Source of the DNA: Paracoccus aminovorans
GTDB taxonomy: Bacteria; Pseudomonadota; Alphaproteobacteria; Rhodobacterales; Rhodobacteraceae
Reading direction: 5' to 3'
Assembly (NCBI RefSeq): GCF_001546115.1
Contig: NZ_KQ955209.1
Location: 952,643-1,016,642 of the forward strand
Length of the DNA: 64,000 nucleotides
Made by a program: the position numbers and the translations under genes. Of the stretch, positions 55,675 to 64,000 are shown in pieces. The first letter of the stretch is position 1. Each line of letters opens with the position of its first letter. Below the pieces are notes generated by a model, which made no database searches, was not told the origin of the DNA, and saw only the letters and a list, made by a program, of their open reading frames with translations.

Positions 55675-56795
55675 GCGCGCCCGACATCTTCTGGTTCCTG
55701 CCCACCTCGGGCGACACGCGCTATCTGGGCGCTTCGGATTTCGGCCGGGCGCCGGACTTCGACTATCTGCGCGACATTGCCGCCACCGCCGACCGGCTGG
55801 GCTATGACGGCATGCTGATCCCGACCGGGGCCAGCTGCCTCGATCCCTGGGTGGCGGCGACGGCGGTGGCGCATGCCACGCGGCGGCTGAAGCTGCTGGT
55901 GGCGCTGCGCACCTCGATCAGCGGCCCGACCGCCTCGGCCCGCCAGGCGGCGGCGCTGGACCAGCTGCTGCGCGGACGGCTGCTGCTGAACGTCGTGCCC
56001 GGCGGCGACCCGCGCGAACTGGCGGCGGATGGCGCCTTCTTCAGCCACGACGGCCGCTACGAGAACGCCGGCGAATTCCTGGCTGTCTGGAAGCGCCTGA
56101 TGGCGGGCGAAACCGTGGATTTCGCCGGCCGGCATATCCGCGTCGAGGGGGCGAAGAACTTTCACCCCGGGCCGCAGCAACCGCATCCGCCGCTGTATTT
56201 CGGCGGCTCGTCGCCGGCCGCCCACGCGCTGGCGGCCGAGCATGTCGATGCCTATCTGACCTGGGGCGAGCCGCCGGCCGCCGTGGCCGAAAAGATCGCC
56301 GATGTCCGGGCGCAGGCGGCGGAACACGGCCGCAGCATCCGCTTCGGCATCCGCCTGCACGCCATCGTGCGCGAGACCGAGGCCGAGGCCTGGGCCGAGG
56401 CAGAGCGGCTGATCGCGCATCTGACCGATGACGACATCGCCCGGGCGCAGGCCAATTACGCCCAGATGGATTCGGTCGGCCAGCGCCGCATGGCCGCGCT
56501 GCACGGCGGGCGCCGCGACCGGCTGGAAATCAGCCCGAACCTCTGGGCCGGCGTGGGCCTGGTGCGCGGCGGCGCGGGCACGGCGCTGGTCGGCGATGCC
56601 GAGACCGTGGTGGCGCGGATGCGCGAATACCAGGCCTTGGGCATCGAGACCTTCGTCATGTCCGGCTATCCGCATCTGGAAGAGGCGATCCGCTTTGCCG
56701 AGCTGGTCTTCCCCCGGATCGGCAAGCAGGCCGTGACCTCGCAGGCCAGCCAGACCGGCGGCGCCTTCGACATCCGGGCGCGCGCAGCGTCATGA
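55671..56795 (+). CDS. ssuD: SsuD-type FMNH2-dependent alkanesulfonate monooxygenase
   Basis: 374 residues, typical SsuD size. [16 protein letters not shown], the central [28 protein letters not shown] and [21 protein letters not shown] are SsuD signatures. It releases sulfite from alkanesulfonates with FMNH2 and O2. No ssuABC importer is in the window. It overlaps the next frame by four bases. Confidence 0.9.
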   Translation: MSAPDIFWFLPTSGDTRYLGASDFGRAPDFDYLRDIAATADRLGYDGMLIPTGASCLDPWVAATAVAHATRRLKLLVALRTSISGPTASARQAAALDQLLRGRLLLNVVPGGDPRELAADGAFFSHDGRYENAGEFLAVWKRLMAGETVDFAGRHIRVEGAKNFHPGPQQPHPPLYFGGSSPAAHALAAEHVDAYLTWGEPPAAVAEKIADVRAQAAEHGRSIRFGIRLHAIVRETEAEAWAEAERLIAHLTDDDIARAQANYAQMDSVGQRRMAALHGGRRDRLEISPNLWAGVGLVRGGAGTALVGDAETVVARMREYQALGIETFVMSGYPHLEEAIRFAELVFPRIGKQAVTSQASQTGGAFDIRARAAS

Positions 56796-57193
56796 GCCAG
56801 CCCGTCATCGACCTGCGCTGTCGCCCGGCCTTCCTGCACGATTTCTTCGGCAGGAGGCCGGGAACGGCGGATTACGACACGATGCGCCGGCTCAGCCGCC
56901 GCCTCGGCAGCAGCGGGCCGGACCACTTCGCGTGCTCGGCCAGGGGGCAGGGCTTCCTCGACGAGATCCGCGGTGCCGGTCCGGCCCGCATCGTGGTCGC
57001 CGGGCGGCCCACGCCGGCGCAGCACCTGCCCAATGGCGACATCGCCGGCCGCCGGCTGGGCCTGCGCGACGGGATCCTCGCGCGATTTTCACGACACCGC
57101 GGCCAAGCTGCCGGGGCCGGAGGCGGCATGGTTGAAACCACGCCCATGACCGCCTTGCATCCCGATGCCCGCTGGCAAAGGACACAACCATGA
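56792..57193 (+). pseudogene. amidohydrolase-like N-terminal fragment
   Basis: About 90 residues (PVIDLRCRPAFLHDFFGRR through PARIVVAGRPTPAQHLPNGDIAGRR) resemble the beginning of an amidohydrolase-family (metal TIM-barrel) protein. The frame then degenerates into Arg/Gly-rich sequence and ends early at 133 codons, where the family needs about 300. A different frame just before 57150 carries DFHDTAAKLPGPEAAWLKP, possibly the tail of the original gene or a neighbour. Most likely an internally deleted remnant. Confidence 0.45.
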
Positions 57194-58616
57194 CGTCACC
57201 CGATCTTCGGTCCCGCGACGAGCCGGTGGTGGCCATCGTCGGCGGCGGCTTCACCGGCGCCTCGACCGCCTTTCACCTGGCCCGCGACCGGTCGCTGCCG
57301 CTGCGCATCGTGGTGGTCGAGCGGCGCGCCGGGCTGGGGCAGGGGCTGGCCTATTCCACCGCGGATCCCAGCCATCGCATCAACGTGCCCGCGGCGCGCA
57401 TGACCATGGATTGCGCCGAGAAGAGCGGGTTGCAGAACTGGCTCGACCGCCGCCGCATCGCGCTTTCCGCCGGCACCTGCCTTGCCACCGGCGAGGCCTT
57501 TGTTCAGCGCGGGCTGGTCGCGCAATATGTCGCCGACAACCTGGCGCCGCATCTGGCCTCGGGACGGGTGCGGCACCTGCGCGCGTCGGCGCTGGCGGCG
57601 CGGCGAGTGGCGGGGCGGTTCATGATCGCCTGCGACGACGGCTCGGAACTGGTCGCCGATGCGGTCGTCATCGCGACCAGCCATCCGCCGCCCGGCGTTC
57701 CCGCGGCCTTTGCCGGGCTGGCGGATTCGCCGCGGCTGATCGCCGACAGCAGTGCGGCCGACCGCTTGGCCGAGGTCGCGCGCCAAGCGCGCAACGTGCT
57801 GGTGGTGGGCACCGGGCTGACCGCGGCCGATGTGATCGCCAGTCTCGACCGCCAGGGTTTTGCCGGGCGGATCACCGCCCTGTCGCGGCGCGGGCTGCGC
57901 TCGCGCGGGCATGCCTTCGGCTATGCCGAATCCGTGGCCGATTTCGCCGGAAACCCGGCCCGCAGCGCGCTGGCGCTTCTGCGCCGCATCCGAGCGGCGG
58001 TGCGACTGGACCGGCAGTCGGGCCTGCCGTGGCAGGCGGCGCTGGACAACGTGCGCCGCGACGGGTCCGCGATCTGGGCGGCGCTGCCGCCCGATCAGCG
58101 CGCCAGGCTGGTGCATCGGCTGCGGGTGTGGTGGGACATCCATCGCTTCCGCATCGCCCCCCAGGTCGAGGCGGTCCTGGACCGGCTGATCGCCGGGCAT
58201 CGCCTGACGGTGACGGCCGGCCGGCTGCAAACCGCGCGGCAGTTGGACGAGGGGATCGCGGTCGTCTGGCGCGGCCGCGACGGCCGGCCGCGGCGCGAGG
58301 TCTTCGACGCCGTGATCCTGACCACCGGGCCCGCGCATGGCAGCGTCGTTGCCGGCTCGGCCTTCCTGTCCTCGCTGGCGGATGCCGGGCTGATCCGCCC
58401 GGATGCCCTGCACCTGGGTCTGGACGTGACGCAAGGCTGCCTGGCGGTCGGGGGCACGGCGCCCCCTCGGCGGGCCTTCTGGTCGCAGGGCCGCTGGCGC
58501 GCGGCCATGTCGGTGAGCTGATGGGCATCCCCGAGGCGACGGCCCATGCCGAACTGGTCGCCGCGCGGCTGGCGGCGATGCTGGCCGCGCGGGAGCCTGC
58601 GGCGGAAACGGCCTGA
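57190..58616 (+). pseudogene. FAD/NAD(P)-binding protein (NAD_binding_9 type) with a C-terminal frameshift
   Basis: The intact frame reads VVAIVGGGFTGASTAFHL (FAD motif) through VLVVGTGLTAADVIASLDRQG (second Rossmann motif) to about residue 424, then stops at 58521 with an unrelated tail (RRAFWSQGRW). The expected ending (SAGLLVAGPLARGHVGELMGIPE...) is in the next frame and stops at 58616. One missing C in the C5 run at 58462-58466 explains it. The family (YdhS/HpnW-like flavoproteins) has no clear substrate. It may be a recent mutation or a sequencing error. Confidence 0.75.
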
Positions 58617-58874
58617 CTGTTCGGGGCACTCGCTGCGGGCGCGAGGCCGTATAGCGGCACAGCCATGCGCTGTGGAAGGCGAACTCGCCGATCTCCAGGG
58701 CGTTGTATCGCCCCTCCAGCCACGCCCGCACTTGGACGAGGTCTGACATCAGGGCGCCGAGCATACTTGGCCGGCCTTTTCCTAGCAGGCGAGCAAATCC
58801 GTGATGCCCGTCCCGCCGATTCCAACCCTTCACATGCGACAGCACGAAGGTGCCAGCCGCCGGGTGCCCGGACC
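58617..58874. other. 258 bases without a supportable gene
   Basis: A short minus-strand reading (SDLVQVRAWLEGRYNALEIGEFAFHSAWL near 58750-58660) looks protein-like but has no family match I recognise, and it runs into antisense sequence of the flavoprotein gene. Probably a remnant. Confidence 0.35.
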
Positions 58875-59420
58875 TCAGCTGCCCGCCTTCGTCCCCGGCA
58901 GGTAATGCGGCAGCGAAGAGCAGGCGGCCATGATATGGTCGTAAGCCGCCGCGCCGCCTTTCGGCATCGCCCTCGCGGCAGGCGGCCAGAATTTCGCGGC
59001 GCTCGCGGTCGGCGGTGCTTCAGCCCGTGCGAAAGGGTCCGCTGCACGTGCAGATCGCGGTCGAGCCGGTCCTTCACCGCGGAGGGTGGCGGCGAGCAAG
59101 GGGCGCTGCGCGATATAGCCGGCTGTGGAACTGCCAGTTCAGCGCCGACCATTGCGTGGCATCGCTTTCCCGCGCGAAGGCGTCGCACGGCGCCTGGGCC
59201 TCGGCAAAGGTGGCCTCGGTCATGCGCGGCACCGACAGCCGGGCCGCGTTCGATTCCAGGATGGCGCGGGTCGCGAGATCTGGGCGATCTCGGATGGCGC
59301 CGCGGTTGCGGTGGAATTTGACCAGCCCCCAAGGCTTCCAGCCGCTTCAGCGCCTCGCGCCCCGGATCTTGCTGACGTTGAACAACCGCACCCCCCGTCC
59401 TGCCGGATCGGCTCGCTTCC
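58875..59420 (-). pseudogene. GntR-family (FCD type) regulator, heavily frameshifted
   Basis: Pieces in successive frames on the minus strand read as one GntR/FCD regulator: RLFNVSKI and REALKRLEALG (winged helix), FHRNRGAIR-like sequence, TEATFAEAQAPCDAF, WSALNWQFHSRLYRAAP (FCD helices) and a tail AAYDHIMAACSSLPHYLPG before the stop at 58875. At least three frame changes separate them. It sits divergent from the ornithine-cyclodeaminase gene, which it may once have controlled. Confidence 0.7.
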
Positions 59421-59503
59421 TCTTGACGGGCCGCGGGCGGATCGACCATTGCGACAGCGTCCGGCGCGCTTCGGACCCATTTCCACAAGCGAAGGCCCAT
59501 CCC

Positions 59504-60454
59504 ATGACCGCCACCAATCCCGCCCCGCGGTTTCTGTCCTATCAGGATGCGATCGGCCGGCTGGCCTGGACCGATGCGGTCGAGGCGCTGCGCCAGGGCC
59601 ATGCGCTGCCCCGGGCCGAGATCCGCGACGTGTTCCTGGGCCCGCCGACCGGCACGATGATGAGCCGCTCGGCCTATATCCCCGGGCTGGGCTATGGCGC
59701 CAAGACTTTCACCGTCATGGACGGCAACGCGGCGCGCGGCCTGCCGACGGTGCAGGGCGCCATGCTGGTCTTCGACGACGCGACCGGCGCGCTGAAAGCC
59801 ATCGTCGAGAGCCCGCTGGTGACCGAGATCAAGACCGCCGCCGATTCCCTCCTGGGTGCCAGCCTGCTGGCACGGCCCGACAGCCGGCACCTGCTGGTCG
59901 TGGGCGCGGGCACGGTCGCGGCCAGCCTGGTCAAGGCCTATACAGCGGTGCTGCCGGGGATCGCGCGGGTCTCGGTCTGGGCGCGGCGCCCCGAGCAGGC
60001 GCAGGCGCTGGTCGCCGCGCTGGACGGCATCCCGGCCGAGCTGGCGGCGGTGCCCGACCTGCAGGCGGCGGTGGGGCAGGCCGACATCGTCACCGCGGCC
60101 ACCATGGCGCGCGCGCCGGTGATCCTGGGCGACTGGGTGCGGCCCGGCACCCATGTCGACCTGATCGGCGCCTTCAAGGCCGACATGCGCGAGGCCGACG
60201 ACGCGCTGATGGCGCGGGCGGCGCTGTTCGTGGACAGCCGCGCCACCACGCTGGGCCATATCGGCGAACTGAAGATGCCCATCGCCTCGGGCGCGATCAC
60301 GGCGGACAGCGTGCTGGGCGATCTCTACGATCTGGTGCGCCCCGATGCCCGGCGCCGGCAATCGCCGGACGAGATCACCGTTTACAAGAACGGCGGCGGC
60401 GCGCATCTGGACCTGATGACGGCGGATTACATCGCCAGGGCAATGGCGGGGTAA
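59504..60454 (+). CDS. ornithine cyclodeaminase / mu-crystallin family protein
   Basis: 316 residues. AYIPGLGYGAKTFTVM, GALKAIVESPLVTEIKTAADSLLGA and the Rossmann region LLVVGAGTVAASLVKAYTAV (about 128-147) are typical. Members use NAD(P) to deaminate ornithine, reduce cyclic imines such as pyrroline-2-carboxylate, or degrade opines. The adjacent proline-racemase-family pseudogene favours a hydroxyproline/proline-imine reductase role (inference). A GAAGG site lies upstream. Confidence 0.85.
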   Translation: MTATNPAPRFLSYQDAIGRLAWTDAVEALRQGHALPRAEIRDVFLGPPTGTMMSRSAYIPGLGYGAKTFTVMDGNAARGLPTVQGAMLVFDDATGALKAIVESPLVTEIKTAADSLLGASLLARPDSRHLLVVGAGTVAASLVKAYTAVLPGIARVSVWARRPEQAQALVAALDGIPAELAAVPDLQAAVGQADIVTAATMARAPVILGDWVRPGTHVDLIGAFKADMREADDALMARAALFVDSRATTLGHIGELKMPIASGAITADSVLGDLYDLVRPDARRRQSPDEITVYKNGGGAHLDLMTADYIARAMAG

Positions 60455-60481
60455 GCGCTGCCCCGGAAGGGCGCTTGGCAA

Positions 60482-61162
60482 CGAGCCCGCGCGGCTGTTC
60501 GGCGCATTGCGGCAACATCATCGTGCCGCCCGGCCACCCCGAGGCCGACGCCGGCCATATCATCCGCGGTCGAGTATCGGTCATGTCCGGCGGCGACACC
60601 ATCTCGGTCGTGACGGTGCGGCCTGAGATGGGCATGCTGCCGATGCCGGCGCCGGTCACCGGACTGGTGCTCGAGGCGCACCGCAACGGGCCGGCCTTTG
60701 CCGCGCATCTGGATGCCGCATCGGGTCCGGGTCGGTCTCGGCTGGGGCGGCATGGTCCATGCCATCGCCTGAAGCCCGAGCCCGGCCGCGAGATCGCCCG
60801 CGTCTCGGTGCCGATCCGCCAGGCCGTGATCGAGCAGCTGCCGGTCGCGCATCCCGATTATCCCGGCGTCGGCATCACCATCTCGCAACTGTCGGGACCG
60901 ACGGAGGACCCGGCGGCGGATGGGAAGAACGCCGTGACCATGGCGACGGGCGAGCTGCCGCTGGATCGCCCCTGCCGCCACCAGAGCATCCTGGGCAATA
61001 TCCATACCGGCCGGCTGGTCGATAAGACGATGCTGGCCGGCCGGCCCGCCGTGCTGCCGGAAATCACCGGCGTCAGCTGGATCTATGGGCTGGACCCGCT
61101 GGTCCTGGATCACGGCGATCCGGTCCCGAGGGCTTCACCGTGGGCGACACCTGGGCGTAAGG
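60482..61162 (+). pseudogene. proline racemase family (hydroxyproline epimerase/dehydratase type), decayed
   Basis: In-frame blocks match the family in order: SPRGCSAHCGNIIVPPGHPEADAG, MSGGDTISVVTV, EMGMLPMPAPVTGLVLEA, FAAHLD, then EQLPVAHPDYPGVGITISQL, NAVTMATGELPLDRP and ILGNIHTGRLVDKTMLAGR, ending GFTVGDTW in another frame near 61128-61159. The N-terminal 60 or so residues and the region with the second catalytic cysteine (CPCGTGTSA-type) are missing. The first catalytic site reads SGG, as in 3-hydroxyproline dehydratase-like members. Confidence 0.75.
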
Positions 61163-61347
61163 CAGCCGCCGCAGGGCAGACGACTTCGACGGCCGGGCCG
61201 TGCCGGGCGCCGGCCCTGTCACCAGCATCGGACTGCACGGGACGACACGCCGCCCGCCTCCCGGAGCCGAACCCGCGTCCGCGACGAAAGTCTGTTCTGT
61301 GCCGCGCCGGCCCTGTGCTAACCTGCACCGCGCAGGAGGAGGGCGGC

Positions 61348-63075
61348 GTGAGCGATCGGCAGCATGTCGAGGAGATCGAGCGGGTTCTGGGCGGCAGCCA
61401 GACCGGGCGGGACGGCTTCGTCTCGGCCTCGTGGCGACGCTGCGTCGAGGTCTATGGCATGGACCCGATGCGCCGCGACCCGGCCCATATCGTCACGCAA
61501 AGCGAGCTGCGCGACCACCGCCAGCAGGCGGAATGGATGATCGGCGCGGCGCGTTCCAGCCTGCAAAGCCTGTTCCGGCAGGTCGCCGGGCAGAACTACG
61601 TGCTGCTGCTGACCGATGCCAAGGGCGTCTGCGTCGATTTCTTCGGCGACGACCTGTTCGTGGACGACCTGCGCGGGGCCGGGCTCTATCTCGGCTCGAA
61701 CTGGTCCGAGGATCTGGCCGGCACCTGCGGCGTCGGCGCCTGCATCGTCACCCGCGAGCCGGTGACCGTCCACCAGGACGACCATTTCGGCAATGCCCAT
61801 GTCACGCTCAGCTGCACGGCGGCGCCGATCTTCGACAGCCTGGGGGAACTGGCGGCGGTGCTCGACATCTCGCTTCTGCGCTCGCCCACGCCGAAGCGCA
61901 GCCAGAACCTGGCCATGAGCCTGGTGACCAATGCCGCAAGGCGGGTCGAGATGGCGAACCTGATGGCCGAAAGCCGCCGCGACTGGGTGCTGCGCCTGTC
62001 CGACAGTCCCGAATTCCTGGACGTGGACCCCGAGGCGGCGGTGCGGCTGGACGATTCCGGCCGGGTGCTGGGCTATACGCGCGGGGCGCGGCGGCTGTTC
62101 CCCGACGGCAAGGTGATCGGCCGGCGCATCGACGAGGTGCTGGGCCTGACCATCGATGACCTGCCCGACCTGATGCGCGACCGCCCGACCGAGGAGCGCA
62201 TCGTCGAGATGCGCGACGGCGGCGCGCTGTTCGGCCATGCCATCGCGCCGCAGGCGCCGCGCACCATGCTGCGCGGCGACCGGCGCGGCGGGCCCCTGGC
62301 CGGGCTGTCGGGCGGCGATCCGGCGATGACGCGGGTGCTGACCCAGGCGGCGCGGCTGGCGCCGACCGCGGTGCCGCTGCTGATCGCGGGCGAGACGGGG
62401 ACCGGCAAGACCAAGCTGGCCCATGCCATCCACATGGCCAGCGCGTCCGGCGGCTTCCTGGCGCTGGACTGTGCCGCCCTGACGGCCGAGGCGCTGCGCC
62501 AGGCCTGCGCGGAACTGCCCGCCGGTGCCACCCTGCTGCTGCGCCGGCTCGAGGATCTGCCGCCCGCGACGGTGCCGGTGCTGACCGCGCTCTTGGACGG
62601 GCGCAGCGGCTTGCGCGCCATTTCGACCAGCTGCGCGGCGCCCGGCGCGCTGGACCTGCCGCGCCCGCTGTTCCACCGCCTGGCCGGCGCCGTGCTGGAG
62701 CTGCCGCCGCTGCGCCAGCGCCAGGACATCGGCTGGCTCTTGGACCGCATCCTGCGCCGGCGCACCTCCGAGGATGTGCGGTTGTCGCCTTCGGCCCGCG
62801 CGGCGCTGCTCGGGCGGCCCTGGCCCGGCAACCTGCGCGAGTTGGAGCAGGTGCTGGACGTCGCCATCGCGCTCTGCGAGGGGCGCGTCATCGACCTGCC
62901 GGACCTGCCCGCGCCGGTCGACCGCGCCGCGGCTGCGGACGAGCCGGGCGAGACGCTGGAGCAGGTCATGGAGGCCTGCGGCTGGAACATGGCTCGCGCC
63001 GCGCGCCGGCTGGGCGTGAACCGCTCGACCGTGCTGCGCCGGCTGCGCAATGCGGGGTTGCAGCCCCCGGCCTGA
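61348..63075 (+). CDS. AcoR-like regulator with GAF and truncated AAA+ domains
   Basis: 575 residues from a GTG with AGGAGGAGGG upstream. An N-terminal GAF-type sensor (about 50-200; CGVGACIVTREPVTVHQDDHFGNAHVTLSC is typical of AcoR) is followed by an AAA+ module with Walker A GETGTGKT (about 347-354) and a Fis-type helix-turn-helix at the end (EACGWNMARAARRLGVNRSTVLRRL). The loop that normally holds GAFTGA is missing and Walker B is degenerate (LLLRRLEDLPP), so it should not activate sigma-54. It may control the flavin monooxygenase that follows or the amino-acid genes before it. Confidence 0.85.
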   Translation: MSDRQHVEEIERVLGGSQTGRDGFVSASWRRCVEVYGMDPMRRDPAHIVTQSELRDHRQQAEWMIGAARSSLQSLFRQVAGQNYVLLLTDAKGVCVDFFGDDLFVDDLRGAGLYLGSNWSEDLAGTCGVGACIVTREPVTVHQDDHFGNAHVTLSCTAAPIFDSLGELAAVLDISLLRSPTPKRSQNLAMSLVTNAARRVEMANLMAESRRDWVLRLSDSPEFLDVDPEAAVRLDDSGRVLGYTRGARRLFPDGKVIGRRIDEVLGLTIDDLPDLMRDRPTEERIVEMRDGGALFGHAIAPQAPRTMLRGDRRGGPLAGLSGGDPAMTRVLTQAARLAPTAVPLLIAGETGTGKTKLAHAIHMASASGGFLALDCAALTAEALRQACAELPAGATLLLRRLEDLPPATVPVLTALLDGRSGLRAISTSCAAPGALDLPRPLFHRLAGAVLELPPLRQRQDIGWLLDRILRRRTSEDVRLSPSARAALLGRPWPGNLRELEQVLDVAIALCEGRVIDLPDLPAPVDRAAAADEPGETLEQVMEACGWNMARAARRLGVNRSTVLRRLRNAGLQPPA

Positions 63076-63214
63076 GCCGTTGCGCGCCGTTGCGCCCGCA
63101 ACACGCTGCACCGCAGCACGCGTTTTTCCGGCCGCCCGGGGCATCGCGTGATGGATCGCTGCGGCAAAACGCCGCGATACTCCCCCTCGAACAACGCGCA
63201 GAGGAGGAGACGCG

Positions 63215-64000
63215 ATGCTCGATTCTACCGTCACGAGCCGCACGCAGGCGGTGCTGGACCAGATTAATACCGCGCTGGAACAGAACGACGTGGCTGCCGC
63301 CGCCGGGCTTTTTGCCACCGACAGCTATTGGCGCGACCTGGTGGCCGTCAGCTGGAACCTGAAGACCGTCGAGGGCCCGGCCGGCGTCGCCGACATGCTG
63401 GACCGGCAGCTAGCCCGGACCCGCCCCGGCAATTTCCAACTCCAGCCCGGAGAGATTCCCGCCGAGGAGGGCGGCGTCATCACCGCCTGGATCACCTTCG
63501 AGACCGCCGCCGGCCGCGGCTGGGGCCTGATCCGGCTGAAGGAGGACCGGATCTGGACCCTGCTCACCGCCCTGCAAGAGCTGAAGGGCTTCGAGGAAAG
63601 CCGCGGCAAGCGCCGCCCGATGGGTGCCGAGCACGGCGCGAAGAAGAACCGCACCACCTGGAAGGAACGCCGCGAGACCGAGGCGGCCTCGCTGGGCTAC
63701 GATACCCAGCCCTATACGGTGATCGTCGGCGGCGGCCAGGGCGGCATCGCGCTGGGGGCGCGGCTGCGCCAGCTGGGCGTGCCGACCATCATCCTGGACA
63801 AGCACGACCGCCCCGGCGACCAGTGGCGCAGCCGCTACAAGTCTTTGTGCCTGCACGACCCGATCTGGTACGACCACCTGCCCTATATCAAGTTCCCCGA
63901 CAACTGGCCGGTGTTCACGCCCAAGGACAAGGTGGGCGACTGGCTGGAAATGTATACCAAGGTCATGGAGCTGAACTACTGGACCCGCTCGACCGTCGAG
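63215..64000 (+). CDS. flavin-dependent monooxygenase with N-terminal NTF2-like domain (partial)
   Basis: The first 262 residues; the gene continues past the right edge. Residues 1-115 are NTF2/SnoaL-like (VLDQINTALEQNDVAAAAGLFATDSYWRDL...ITAWITFE), then the FAD motif VIVGGGQGGIALGARLRQLG (about 169-188) and DRPGDQWRSRYKSLCLHDPIWYDHLPY, typical of FMO/Baeyer-Villiger-like oxygenases. GAGGAGGAG precedes the ATG. It is 139 bases after the AcoR-like gene, its likely regulator. Confidence 0.85.
   Translation, partial: MLDSTVTSRTQAVLDQINTALEQNDVAAAAGLFATDSYWRDLVAVSWNLKTVEGPAGVADMLDRQLARTRPGNFQLQPGEIPAEEGGVITAWITFETAAGRGWGLIRLKEDRIWTLLTALQELKGFEESRGKRRPMGAEHGAKKNRTTWKERRETEAASLGYDTQPYTVIVGGGQGGIALGARLRQLGVPTIILDKHDRPGDQWRSRYKSLCLHDPIWYDHLPYIKFPDNWPVFTPKDKVGDWLEMYTKVMELNYWTRSTVE

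Noticed and set aside
59125..61347. Single continuous frame linking the region before the ornithine-cyclodeaminase gene to the AcoR-like regulator
   Set aside because: The frame changes meaning three times: out-of-frame sequence over the cyclodeaminase gene, then the racemase-family remnant, then the regulator. The GTG at 61348 with its strong binding site marks the real start.

Overview
The window is high-GC, densely coded alphaproteobacterial DNA. It most resembles Paracoccus (P. denitrificans / P. pantotrophus group). The reasons are a norCBQDEF cluster, a nosRZDFYL cluster ending in the ApbE-type gene nosX, a double-length (fused) NarK beside a NarR-type regulator and narGHJI, a pseudoazurin whose copper ligands fall at the classical mature positions, NnrS, and several FNR/NNR-type palindromes. 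I identified no rRNA, tRNA or CRISPR array.

Layout. (1) 1-11600: the tail of an MFS exporter, a selA-trxB pair, and an unusual, apparently uncharacterised sulfur-type cluster (3349-8950). That cluster holds a TusA-like protein, a DsrE-like protein, a small membrane protein, a large secreted S-layer-like protein with an LPxTG-like tail and a TusA-MetE fusion, with a SufS-like cysteine desulfurase reading the other way. Two Tat-exported enzymes follow (transglutaminase-like, SoxC-like). (2) 11679-19722: mobile-element and decay zone. An IS3-family element abuts a beheaded LysR gene. A PuuR-like regulator and a gabT-gabD pair are intact. After them come an IS481 remnant, a decayed second IS3-family element, and a TRAP-transporter fragment. 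(3) 19723-51564: a denitrification block: Crp/Fnr regulator, nor, a small membrane gene, nos, DUF2249, nnrS, pseudoazurin, two more Crp/Fnr regulators (NNR-like and NarR), narK, narGHJI, a parvulin and a DUF2478 gene, then nsrR and the flavohaemoglobin gene hmp. It encodes nitrate to nitrite, NO to N2O and N2O to N2, plus NO detoxification. No nitrite reductase (nirS/nirK) is in the window. (4) 51576-53191: small conserved genes (membrane protein, DUF488, DUF2945, CsaA-like). (5) 53647-64000: sulfonate/sulfone-type flavin enzymes (FMN reductase, DszA/SnaA-like, SsuD-like) mixed with decaying genes: an amidohydrolase fragment, a frameshifted FAD protein, a GntR/FCD pseudogene and a proline-racemase-family pseudogene. 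An ornithine-cyclodeaminase homologue, an AcoR-like regulator and the start of a flavin monooxygenase are intact.

How it works together. In the denitrification block, palindromes of FNR/NNR form lie 60-85 bases upstream of norC, nosR, pseudoazurin and narK, which suggests shared anaerobic/NO control. NsrR is divergent from hmp across two NsrR-type operators. Pseudoazurin can supply electrons to periplasmic reductases, and NarK brings nitrate in and nitrite out.

The best candidate for an undescribed system is the 3349-8950 cluster. Its TusA-like domains have lost the usual Cys-Pro catalytic motif but share a displaced cysteine. One of them is fused to a zinc-site methyltransferase domain. All functional statements about that cluster are inference from domain content and gene order.
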